Below are positions 1 through 5,410 of a DNA stretch of 6,365 nt, in pieces; the first letter of the stretch is position 1; every line of letters starts with the position of its first letter. A program made the translations under genes and the position numbers. Where the stretch lies: the NCBI GenBank assembly GCA_001805205.1, contig MHER01000050.1:350-6714 (forward strand), given 5' to 3'. The notes under the pieces are model-generated. The model had not been told where the DNA came from and did no database searches. It saw only the letters and a program-made list of their open reading frames with translations. The stretch comes from Nitrospirae bacterium RIFCSPLOW2_12_42_9. Lineage in GTDB: Bacteria; Nitrospirota; 9FT-COMBO-42-15; HDB-SIOI813.

Positions 1-791
1 TTCTGCACCACTACCCCAATATCCATAGGAAGTCCGCCTGATGGGACCTCTTTTCCGAGTATGGTTTTTATAAGTGTCTTTTCAGCCCCCTGGGGATATT
101 TCTTATTTACTGAAACAATACGTATCCCTGTCCCTGATGCTGCCTTCTGAAGGGCCTCGATAGCACCTGGTTTATCGTCTTCAATGCCAATACATCCATT
201 CTTAACACCCATAACGTGCATAAGTATTTTCATGCCCTCTACTACTTCCCGCGGCATCTCTACCATTAAACGATCATCCGCAGTTAAATATGGTTCACAC
301 TCTGCGCCATTTAAAATGACTGTATCTATCTTCTTTTCTTTAGGAGGGTTCAATTTAACATGGGTCGGGAATGTAGCACCACCCATTCCAACAATCCCTG
401 CATTAAGTATGATATCTTTTAAATCTTTGGGGTCCATGCTGAGATAGTTTGTATTTTCTTTAAGCCCTTCTATTAACTCATCCTTTCCATCGGACTCAAT
501 AACAATGGAGTGAGACTGATTCCCTGATGGATGCGGAAACCGTCCAATAGCAATGACCTTACCTGAAATCGATGAATGGACAGGCGCAGATATAAACCCC
601 TTTGCCTCTCCTATCTTCTGATACTTCTTAACAAAATCGCCTATCTTTACCAACGGCTCGCAGGGGGCACCTATATGCTGGGAAAGCGGGATTACAACCT
701 TGGCTGGTAGTTTTAACTCCTCAATTTTTATAGAGGCTGTACGTCTCTTCTCGTCTATTGGGTGTATACCTTCGCCGGCTATAGTATGCAT
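1..791 (-). CDS. rnfC: Electron transport complex subunit RnfC, N-terminal part (runs off left edge)
   Basis: RnfC is the cytoplasmic, membrane-associated subunit of the Rnf complex, which couples electron flow between reduced ferredoxin and NAD+ to Na+ or H+ movement. It is the NADH/FMN-binding subunit and passes electrons through 4Fe-4S clusters. 263 residues are visible. An N-terminal barrel-sandwich region (about 1-100) contains GIHP at 8-11. The SLBB/NADH-binding type core shows GIVGMGGATFPTHVKL at 132-147, NGAECEPYLTADDRLM at 161-176, GIEDDKP at 202-208, YPQGAEK at 232-238 and EVPSGGLPMD at 248-257. These are family hallmarks. The 4Fe-4S cysteine motifs lie in the C-terminal part outside the window. 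The ATG at 789-791 is the only reasonable start, because a stop lies 8 codons upstream in frame; no strong Shine-Dalgarno is visible. It lies 77 bp after nrdR on the same strand. Since rnfC often opens the rnf operon, more rnf genes probably follow to the left. Identity is very secure. Confidence 0.96.
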   Translation of the reverse strand, partial: MHTIAGEGIHPIDEKRRTASIKIEELKLPAKVVIPLSQHIGAPCEPLVKIGDFVKKYQKIGEAKGFISAPVHSSISGKVIAIGRFPHPSGNQSHSIVIESDGKDELIEGLKENTNYLSMDPKDLKDIILNAGIVGMGGATFPTHVKLNPPKEKKIDTVILNGAECEPYLTADDRLMVEMPREVVEGMKILMHVMGVKNGCIGIEDDKPGAIEALQKAASGTGIRIVSVNKKYPQGAEKTLIKTILGKEVPSGGLPMDIGVVVQ

Positions 792-868
792 TTTAGTTCT
801 TTTTTCTATTTGTTATGGTATTGAAATGATGGTCAGAACGATCCAGACTTGACAGTCCTTCTGAGTCT
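792..868 (-). other. nrdR-rnfC intergenic spacer with a possible small hairpin
   Basis: This 77-bp gap is the longest non-coding stretch in the left half of the window. On the plus strand, TCAGAA (833-838) is the inverse of TTCTGA (859-864). Inside it, AGACT (845-849) can pair with AGTCC (854-858), using one G-U pair, around a TGAC loop. Together they could form a branched stem at 833-864 just after the nrdR stop. No T-run follows, so it is not a classical intrinsic terminator. I see no convincing -35/-10 pair for rnfC, which may be reached by read-through or by a weak promoter. The stems are short and could be chance. Confidence 0.3.
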
Positions 869-1333
869 TTATTTCTTGTTGCGCTCCTTTAAGAGATCCT
901 TCAATTCATCCATGAATTCGTTAATATCTTTAAACTCCCTGTAGACAGATGCAAATCTCACATATGCTACTTCATCAAGGTTCTGAAGCTCCCTCATGAC
1001 CTCGCTGCCTATCATTGAGCTTGGTATTTCTTTCTCACCGCTCTCCTGTGCCTTCTTTTCTATCCTTGAGACAATCTCCTCAAGTACATCCATTGCAACA
1101 GGCCTTTTTTCACATGCCTTTTTAAGCCCGCCCAGGATTTTGTTTCTGTCAAAAACTTCCCTTCTCCCATCTTTTTTAACCACAAAAGGAAGGACATCTT
1201 CTATATGTTCATAAGTAGTGAACCTCCTCCTGCACTTTAGGCACTCCCTCCTACGTCTTATAGCATCGCCTTCCTTCGCCTCCCTCGAATCCACCACCTT
1301 GTCCTCAATGTGACTACAGAATGGGCATTTCAT
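869..1333 (-). CDS. nrdR: Transcriptional repressor NrdR
   Basis: NrdR is a nucleotide-sensing repressor of ribonucleotide reductase operons. It binds paired NrdR boxes when its ATP-cone domain holds the dATP/ATP combination that signals dNTP sufficiency. The protein has 154 residues, the usual length. A zinc ribbon at 1-44 has cysteines C3 and C6 (CPFC) and C31 and C34 (CLKC), with the family signature DSR at 15-17, the basic run RRRREC and RRRFTTYE at 35-42. The ATP-cone follows at about 49-139, from [16 protein letters not shown] to [11 protein letters not shown]. The start codon overlaps the glyA stop in an ATGA arrangement, so translation is probably coupled. A strong Shine-Dalgarno at 1342-1350 lies in the flank of a palindromic repeat. 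No ribonucleotide reductase gene or clear NrdR box is in the window, so its targets lie elsewhere. The association of nrdR with glyA and rpiB is common in bacteria. Confidence 0.97.
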   Translation of the reverse strand: MKCPFCSHIEDKVVDSREAKEGDAIRRRRECLKCRRRFTTYEHIEDVLPFVVKKDGRREVFDRNKILGGLKKACEKRPVAMDVLEEIVSRIEKKAQESGEKEIPSSMIGSEVMRELQNLDEVAYVRFASVYREFKDINEFMDELKDLLKERNKK

Positions 1334-2628
1334 TTGAAAATCCTCCCCTCACCCATCCCTCTCCCCCCAAGGGGAGAGGGTAAAGGTGAGGGATTTTCGT
1401 ATACAGGAAATCTCTTACACAACCCTTCAACCTCCACTCTCACTTCCCTGTACACATCCTCTTTCCCTATGTTGTTAAGCACCCTGTCAATATACTCAAC
1501 TATCTTATCCATTTCAGGCTCTTTCATGCCTCTTGTAGTAACAGTCGGAGTACCAACCCTGATACCGCTTGTTATCATTGGTGGTTTATCATCAAAAGGA
1601 ACAGCATTCTTATTTACAGTGATACCGGATAAGTCAAGGGCTGCCTCTGCATCCTTGCCTGTTATACCTTTATTTCGTAAGTCTACGAGCATGAGGTGGT
1701 TATCCGTTCCTCCTGAGACTATATTGTAACCTCTTGAAATCAACCCATTAGCTATTTGCTTTGCATTTTTAACTATCTGAGCCTGATATATGCGGAACTC
1801 CGGCATCATGGCTTCCTTGAGTGCAACGGCCTTTGCTGCAATAACATGCATCAAAGGTCCTCCCTGTATAGCCGGAAATATCCCTTTATCAACGAGTTTT
1901 GCATACTCTGCCTTGCACATTATCATCCCACCCCTCGGACCTCTCAATGTCTTGTGGGTTGTTGTAGTAACAAAGTCACAGAATGGGAATGGGGAGGGGT
2001 GAATCCCTGCTGCCACAAGTCCTGCTATATGGGCTATATCAGCAAGTGTATAGGCGCCAACCTCTTTTGCGATCTCATGAAATCTCTTGAAATCTATTGT
2101 CCTTGAATAGGCGCTTGCACCAATAACAATCATCCTGGGCCTTTTCTCGAGTGCAATCTTCCTCACCTCATCATAATCAATCATCCCTGTATCACGGCTG
2201 ACACCATAGCTCACCACATTATAAAACATCCCTGAAAAATTCACTTTACTACCATGACTTAAATGCCCGCCATGAGCCAGATCCATACCCATAATGGTTT
2301 CGCCTGGCTTTAGGACAGAAAAATATACACCCATGTTTGCCTGGGTGCCTGAATGCGGCTGAACATTTACATGCTCTGCCCCGAAAATAGACCTGGCCCT
2401 TGCTATTGCAAGCTCTTCAACAATGTCAACATACTCACAACCACCATAGTAGCGTTTGCGCGGATATCCTTCAGCATACTTGTTTGTCATAACACAACCC
2501 TGCGCCTCAAGTACAGCCTTACTCGAGGCATTTTCTGATGCTATAAGGATAATCTTTTTATTCTCTCTCTCTATCTCTTTCCGGATAGCCTCATAGACTT
2601 CAGGGTCTGTTCTCTTTAAGTCTGACAT
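1330..2628 (-). CDS. glyA: Serine hydroxymethyltransferase with a repeat-derived C-terminal tail
   Basis: A cytoplasmic PLP enzyme that interconverts serine plus tetrahydrofolate with glycine plus 5,10-methylene-tetrahydrofolate. It is the main one-carbon source for purines, thymidylate and methionine. It has 432 residues, against about 410-420 usual. Diagnostic motifs: ASENASS at 30-36, NKYAEGYP at 49-56, [10 protein letters not shown] at 59-68, [10 protein letters not shown] at 89-98, the PLP-nitrogen aspartate D197 in [20 protein letters not shown] at 221-234 with Schiff-base K226, QGGPLMHV at 255-262, and the substrate-carboxylate arginine R357 in SGIRVGTP. The natural end seems to be RFPVYE (406-411). 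Residues from about 412 on ([15 protein letters not shown] and a few more) are translated from the palindromic repeat and are probably disordered. The start at 2626-2628 has a strong Shine-Dalgarno; it overlaps the rpiB end by 13 bp and nrdR by 4 bp. Catalytic residues are intact, so the enzyme should be active. Confidence 0.98.
   Translation of the reverse strand: MSDLKRTDPEVYEAIRKEIERENKKIILIASENASSKAVLEAQGCVMTNKYAEGYPRKRYYGGCEYVDIVEELAIARARSIFGAEHVNVQPHSGTQANMGVYFSVLKPGETIMGMDLAHGGHLSHGSKVNFSGMFYNVVSYGVSRDTGMIDYDEVRKIALEKRPRMIVIGASAYSRTIDFKRFHEIAKEVGAYTLADIAHIAGLVAAGIHPSPFPFCDFVTTTTHKTLRGPRGGMIMCKAEYAKLVDKGIFPAIQGGPLMHVIAAKAVALKEAMMPEFRIYQAQIVKNAKQIANGLISRGYNIVSGGTDNHLMLVDLRNKGITGKDAEAALDLSGITVNKNAVPFDDKPPMITSGIRVGTPTVTTRGMKEPEMDKIVEYIDRVLNNIGKEDVYREVRVEVEGLCKRFPVYENPSPLPSPLGGRGMGEGRIFK
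1342..1350 (-). promoter_or_regulatory. Ribosome binding site of nrdR, inside glyA and at the foot of a hairpin
   Basis: On the minus strand the sequence is GAGGGGAGG, ending 8 nt before the nrdR ATG. GGAGG (plus 1342-1346) is a near-ideal Shine-Dalgarno. Bases 1346-1350 belong to the outer arm of the adjacent hairpin, so pairing there could partly limit ribosome access until ribosomes finishing glyA open it. Position and sequence are seen directly; the regulatory effect is inferred. Confidence 0.7.
1346..1392. repeat. GC-rich palindromic repeat (REP-like) embedded in the glyA 3' end
   Basis: An imperfect 47-bp inverted repeat. Outer arms CCCTCACC (1346-1353) and GGTGAGGG (1385-1392) pair perfectly over 8 bp. 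Inner arms CCCTCTCCCC (1357-1366) and GGGGAGAGGG (1371-1380) pair perfectly over 10 bp. The loop is CCAA, with a CAT/TAAA internal bulge. AAAAT before and ATTTT after continue the symmetry imperfectly. Hairpins built on CCCTCACC..CCCTCTCCC are familiar as interspersed intergenic palindromic repeats in many bacterial genomes. When read through they encode peptides like [11 protein letters not shown], as here. Only one copy is in the window, so repetitiveness in this genome is inferred. It may also stabilise or process the glyA-nrdR mRNA. Confidence 0.85.
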
Positions 2629-3095
2629 AGTTGTTCACCTTCCTTGTTGTTAAATATACCCTTCTCCAACTCCTTTATCTTATCAAGTCTTCTCTGATGT
2701 CTTCCACCCTCAAAACCTGTCTTAAGCCACGCATCAACCATGAGTAATGCAACATCCTTTTCCAGTGTCCTTCCACCAAGAACGAGTATATTGGCATCAT
2801 TATGCAGCCTGCTCATCCTCGCTGTGAACATGTCATTACATAATGCTGCACGGACATTGGGAAACTTGTTTGCTACTATTGACATCCCGATACCGGTCCC
2901 GCAAGAGAGTATTCCCCTCTCCACAATACCTTTTGAAACAGCCCTCGCTACCTTAATCCCATAGTCCGGATAGTCTACAGACTCAGGATTATCCACACCG
3001 TAATCAAGTACATCCATACCTTTCTCTTTCAGAAAACCAACTATCTCCTCTTTCATTCCGAGACCGGCATGGTCAGATGCAATGGCTACCTTCAT
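2616..3095 (-). CDS. rpiB: Ribose-5-phosphate isomerase B
   Basis: A cytoplasmic RpiB/LacAB-family isomerase that interconverts ribulose 5-phosphate and ribose 5-phosphate in the non-oxidative pentose phosphate pathway, supplying PRPP and nucleotide synthesis. The family fold starts with [11 protein letters not shown] at 1-11, with substrate-binding D8 and H9. Then come DYPDYG at 41-46 and the anion-hole and catalytic loop [10 protein letters not shown] at 64-73 with the general-base cysteine C65. NVRAALCND (80-88), [14 protein letters not shown] (96-109) with H98, and the phosphate-binding GGRHQRR at 130-136 complete the set. At 159 residues it is slightly longer than the usual 143-155, because of a lysine/glutamate-rich tail after residue 145 whose DNA also carries the glyA start. 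C65 favours RpiB over the LacA/LacB galactose-6-phosphate isomerase subunits, and no lac genes are nearby. It is the first gene after the promoter at 3156-3183. Its own Shine-Dalgarno is weak (CAGAG). Confidence 0.96.
   Translation of the reverse strand: MKVAIASDHAGLGMKEEIVGFLKEKGMDVLDYGVDNPESVDYPDYGIKVARAVSKGIVERGILSCGTGIGMSIVANKFPNVRAALCNDMFTARMSRLHNDANILVLGGRTLEKDVALLMVDAWLKTGFEGGRHQRRLDKIKELEKGIFNNKEGEQLCQT
2636..2645 (-). promoter_or_regulatory. Ribosome binding site of glyA, lying within rpiB
   Basis: AAGGAAGGTG on the minus strand lies 7 nt before the glyA ATG, inside the last codons of rpiB. It supports the start at 2628 and independent initiation despite the 13-bp gene overlap. Confidence 0.75.
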
Positions 3096-3155
3096 AATCT
3101 CTGCAGTTTAGCACAAATAAATACAATAAAAAACCAAATTATTTAGGTCTTTGAC
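3096..3155 (-). other. AT-rich 5' leader of the rpiB operon
   Basis: A very AT-rich stretch between the predicted -10 box and the rpiB ATG. On the minus strand CCTAAATAATTTGG followed by six Ts (about 3130-3150) resembles a very weak hairpin with a T-run. It could terminate some rmuC transcripts, but the stem is too poor to call a terminator. No riboswitch-like structure or leader peptide is evident. Confidence 0.35.
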
Positions 3156-3183
3156 ATTATATTATTTGCTTATTTAGTGTCAA
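3156..3183 (-). promoter_or_regulatory. Near-consensus sigma70 promoter for rpiB-glyA-nrdR
   Basis: On the minus strand an exact TTGACA (-35, plus 3178-3183) is followed by 16 bp and an exact TATAAT (-10, plus 3156-3161). Transcription would start near 3149-3150, giving a 5' leader of about 54 nt before the rpiB ATG. The -35 box overlaps the rmuC stop codon (TGA, 3180-3182), so the promoter uses the only real gap between the two gene groups. Both hexamers match consensus perfectly; the spacer is one base short of the 17-bp optimum. Strong constitutive expression is expected unless an operator acts here. Confidence 0.8.
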
Positions 3184-4526
3184 GTAGAATTAGACTCATC
3201 TGGTATTGGAGACGGGCCGCCTGCTTTTTGTTCCACATTTTGAAGAAAGGGTATGTCTTCACCCCCTGTAACACCGAGTTCTTTAAACCTCCTCACAGAA
3301 GGCAATACCCTCGTTTCCATAGAACCCCTTGCCCTCTCGTATGCCTCGATGGCCCTGCCTAATGCCTTACCTATCTCATTAACATGCTTAACCCATACAT
3401 TGACCCGCTCATAAAGTTCCTTACCCAGCATGCTTATCTTCTGGGCATTTTCTGTAATCTGCTCCTGCTGCCACCCATACGCTATGGCCTTAAGTAAGGC
3501 AATAAAAGTAGTAGGGGTTGCAAGTATGACCTTTTTAAGACTGCTGTCCTCTATGAGTTTATGGTCATATTCAAGGGCAGCGCTGAAAAATGATTCTCCC
3601 GGAAGGTACATCACAACAATCTCAGGAGACTTTGGAAATTGGTCCCAGTAGGATTTTGCACCAAGGGCGTTCATGTGTCCCCTAACCTGGCTTACATAAT
3701 TTGATAGGGTCTTCTCCCGTTCTTCTTCTGAAGATGCGGACATTGCATTTAAATAGGCATCAACAGGCGCCTTTACATCAACAACTATCTCCCTGCCATT
3801 TGGAAGCCGTACGATCATATCAGGTCTCAATCGTCCTGTCTCAGTGTTCACTGAGACCTGCTCAAAAAAATCACAATAGGCTGTCATCCCGGCAAGTTCA
3901 GCAGCCCTTCGCAAAGAAAGCTGCCCCCATGAACCACTGACCTGCGGCTTTCTTAATGCTGTTACAAGACTACTCGTCTCTCTCTGTAACTGCTGATGTG
4001 TTGCTGCAAGCATCACGATCTTCTCTTCTATCCCTCCATAGTCCTGTCGTCTCTTTGCCTCAATAGAATTTATCTGTTCTTCATATTTCTTTAAAGCATC
4101 CTGCAGGGGTTTAACAAGACCATCTATTGCTGCCTGATGTTCTCCGAGTCTGCCTTTTGTCTCTGAAACAACCTTCCCAAGATGTTCTGAGGCAAGCCTT
4201 AAGAAGTCCTCACTGCTGCTCTTTAAGGCTGCGGACGAAAGGGCATTAAAGGTGTCAGTCATCTCTTTCTTCATAGACTCGAGCAGTAACTTCTGTTCTT
4301 CAAATGCTTTACGTGATGCATCGAGTCTGGTGATAGCCTCTGTCCTGGCCAATTTCTCATTGCTTAAGTCACTCCTGAGCTGACTTATCTCATTGTCCTT
4401 CTGATGACTTTGCTGCCTGAGTTCAGTAACTAACACCTCTGCCTTTTGTGCACGACCCGAGGCAATCAGCCAGGCAATGGTACCACCAATTATCAGAGCA
4501 AAAATAGCAATAATGGTTATTCCCAT
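3180..4526 (-). CDS. rmuC: RmuC family protein (membrane-anchored, nuclease-fold)
   Basis: RmuC proteins limit recombination at inverted repeats in E. coli and carry a PD-(D/E)XK-like restriction-endonuclease fold; their exact biochemical activity is not well defined. This one has 448 residues. An N-terminal membrane segment lies at about 3-22 (ITIIAIFALIIGGTIAWLIA). A long coiled coil follows at about 28-190, rich in E, K, Q, L and A. The RmuC domain at about 195-410 includes GSWGQLSLRRAAELAGM at 198-214 and RPDMIVRLPNGREIVVDVK at 234-252, giving the nuclease-like D236 and D250-x-K252. MYLPGESFF at 306-314 and ATPTTFIALLKAIAYGWQQE at 336-355 complete it. The tail (about 425-448) is polar and likely disordered. 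The start lies 8 bp after the 93-residue gene, with only a weak AAGAA as Shine-Dalgarno, so coupling is likely. The polypeptide should be anchored in the inner membrane with its bulk in the cytoplasm. Confidence 0.95.
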   Translation of the reverse strand: MGITIIAIFALIIGGTIAWLIASGRAQKAEVLVTELRQQSHQKDNEISQLRSDLSNEKLARTEAITRLDASRKAFEEQKLLLESMKKEMTDTFNALSSAALKSSSEDFLRLASEHLGKVVSETKGRLGEHQAAIDGLVKPLQDALKKYEEQINSIEAKRRQDYGGIEEKIVMLAATHQQLQRETSSLVTALRKPQVSGSWGQLSLRRAAELAGMTAYCDFFEQVSVNTETGRLRPDMIVRLPNGREIVVDVKAPVDAYLNAMSASSEEEREKTLSNYVSQVRGHMNALGAKSYWDQFPKSPEIVVMYLPGESFFSAALEYDHKLIEDSSLKKVILATPTTFIALLKAIAYGWQQEQITENAQKISMLGKELYERVNVWVKHVNEIGKALGRAIEAYERARGSMETRVLPSVRRFKELGVTGGEDIPFLQNVEQKAGGPSPIPDESNST

Positions 4527-4534
4527 TGTATTTC

Positions 4535-4816
4535 TTAGTCCAGCCCCATCTTTTTAAGGGCATCTTCACCGCGACCTGCCATCGCAGGGGCATCTTCAGG
4601 AAGGTATAACATGACTCCACCCTTGACAGGCCTTACAACTATCTTCCCTTCCTCTGCTAATTTATTGGTGATATCCACCGGGTTATCTCCGGTAAAATAT
4701 TTCTTGAATGCCTGGTTGAAACCTGAATATACAGTATGAATCCCCTTGTAACCCTCCTTTCTCAGACTTACAATCGCCTTTTTTACAAACTCTTCATGAT
4801 TAAGCTTCTCTGACAT
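4535..4816 (-). CDS. Conserved-looking small protein, winged-helix-like, function unknown
   Basis: A 93-residue, highly charged, soluble protein with no signal peptide or membrane segment. I do not recognise a named family with certainty. Predicted layout: helix 8-20 (EEFVKKAIVSLRK), helix about 32-41, helix about 47-55 (PVDITNKLAEEG), then a beta-hairpin at 58-73 (KIVVRPVKGGVMLYLP). Helix-helix-hairpin ending in a KGG turn resembles a small winged-helix domain, so DNA or partner binding is possible but inferred. The C-terminal 20 residues are a loose Ala/Gly-rich tail with a short amphipathic end. It is clearly a real gene: it has the best Shine-Dalgarno in this operon, good coding character and a tight fit between neighbours (30 bp after the STAS gene, 8 bp before rmuC). 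It is probably co-expressed with both. Confidence 0.85.
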   Translation of the reverse strand: MSEKLNHEEFVKKAIVSLRKEGYKGIHTVYSGFNQAFKKYFTGDNPVDITNKLAEEGKIVVRPVKGGVMLYLPEDAPAMAGRGEDALKKMGLD

Positions 4817-4820
4817 AATG

Positions 4821-4828
4821 CACCTCCT
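4821..4828 (-). promoter_or_regulatory. Strong ribosome binding site of the 93-residue gene
   Basis: AGGAGGTG on the minus strand, with its AGGAGG core ending 6 nt before the ATG at 4816. It is an essentially perfect anti-SD match, while the flanking genes in this operon have weak ones. It suggests the small protein is made in larger amounts than its operon partners. Confidence 0.8.
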
Positions 4829-4846
4829 GACGTTAAAATGTGGATA

Positions 4847-5407
4847 TTATAATTTACCATACACCCATACCTTACCACCATCTCTTATCTCTTCAGTCCG
4901 TTTGACAAGCCTCTTTTTAAAGAGATTTAGAAGCCTCGTACCGCTCGTATTCATCTCAAACTTCATTGCCCCTGATAATTCTCTTGCAGTTATCTTACCC
5001 TTTTTATGTATTATATCTAATGTTTCTTTGAGATAGTTATTGAGATCTCCAAGTAAGACCCCCTCCCCTCCCCGCGTCTTGACCATAACTGCAAGACCTT
5101 TTCTCTCTAGGGCCACCTCAATATTCTCTTTCTGGTTTTCATTAAGACCTGTAAGCATTATATATTTATCACCATACTCCCCACTTATTAAACGTGAGAT
5201 AAGCTTTGCCACTATCTCATCTGCGCAGGAAAAATCAATTATCTCGATCTTTGAAAAATCGAGGGCTATAATTTCTCCATCTTTTTCAGTTAATATATCT
5301 CTTTCTATGCGTTCCCTTATGGCCTGGCCTGATGGCCTTGTTACAAGATCATTAGATCCGTTCTTAAGCTCCTCTTTAAGTAGTTTATAGAGATTGTAGA
5401 CTGACAT
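4847..5407 (-). CDS. STAS-like (DUF4325-type) domain fused to a C-terminal winged helix
   Basis: A 186-residue soluble protein. Residues about 22-112 resemble the STAS-like DUF4325 family: RPSGQAIRERI at 24-34, then a buried strand with IIALDFSKIEIIDFSCADEI at 46-65 and a following helix AKLISRLI. STAS domains act as protein-protein switches, as in anti-sigma-factor antagonists. S60 in IDFSCADE lies where SpoIIAA-type antagonists carry their phosphorylated serine, by eye. Residues about 122-184 look like a winged helix-turn-helix: YLKETLDIIHKKGKITARELS, a second helix with GTRLLNLFKKRLVKR, then a wing strand GGKVWVYG. The whole could be a DNA-binding regulator gated by a switch domain. It starts 3 bp after the TPR gene with no clear Shine-Dalgarno, so translation is likely coupled. 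No kinase or sigma factor gene is visible. The family call is from pattern memory; partners are unknown. Confidence 0.75.
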   Translation of the reverse strand: MSVYNLYKLLKEELKNGSNDLVTRPSGQAIRERIERDILTEKDGEIIALDFSKIEIIDFSCADEIVAKLISRLISGEYGDKYIMLTGLNENQKENIEVALERKGLAVMVKTRGGEGVLLGDLNNYLKETLDIIHKKGKITARELSGAMKFEMNTSGTRLLNLFKKRLVKRTEEIRDGGKVWVYGKL

Positions 5408-5410
5408 ATT

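Noticed and set aside
184..447. Plus-strand frame of 87 codons
   Set aside because: It is antisense to the clearly recognisable rnfC, has low-complexity composition and no ribosome binding site.
1346..1392. Intrinsic terminator of glyA
   Set aside because: The stem is strong, but in the minus direction it is followed by GAGGATTTTCAA and the nrdR start rather than by a U-tract, and nrdR is translationally coupled to glyA.
1310..1729. Plus-strand frame of 139 codons
   Set aside because: Antisense to the glyA 3' end; it reads the palindromic repeat and then Ser/Thr/Leu-rich nonsense, typical of an antisense shadow.
3130..3150. Intrinsic terminator after rmuC
   Set aside because: The stem before the T-run is only two GC pairs plus mismatched AT pairs, too weak to call.
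3151..3180. TTGACA on the plus strand as a divergent promoter
   Set aside because: No good -10 hexamer lies 16-18 bp downstream and no plus-strand gene exists; it is better explained as the half-site partner of the minus-strand -35 box or as chance.
3096..3183. NrdR box in the rpiB promoter (minus strand ACACTAAATA)
   Set aside because: Only one half loosely resembles the ACACWATATATWGTGT pattern, there is no palindromic completion and no second box at the usual spacing.
4423..4620. Minus-strand 65-codon frame across the junction of the 93-residue gene and rmuC
   Set aside because: It overlaps both genes in another frame, and both genes have family-like or conserved protein features while this frame has none.
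5055..5078. C-rich tract as a second copy of the palindromic repeat
   Set aside because: It lacks the complementary G-rich arm and encodes a normal Gly-rich turn (RGGEG) of the STAS protein.
5040..5390. Plus-strand frame of 116 codons
   Set aside because: Antisense to the STAS/winged-helix gene, with Ser/Ile/Leu-rich composition and no homology I recognise.
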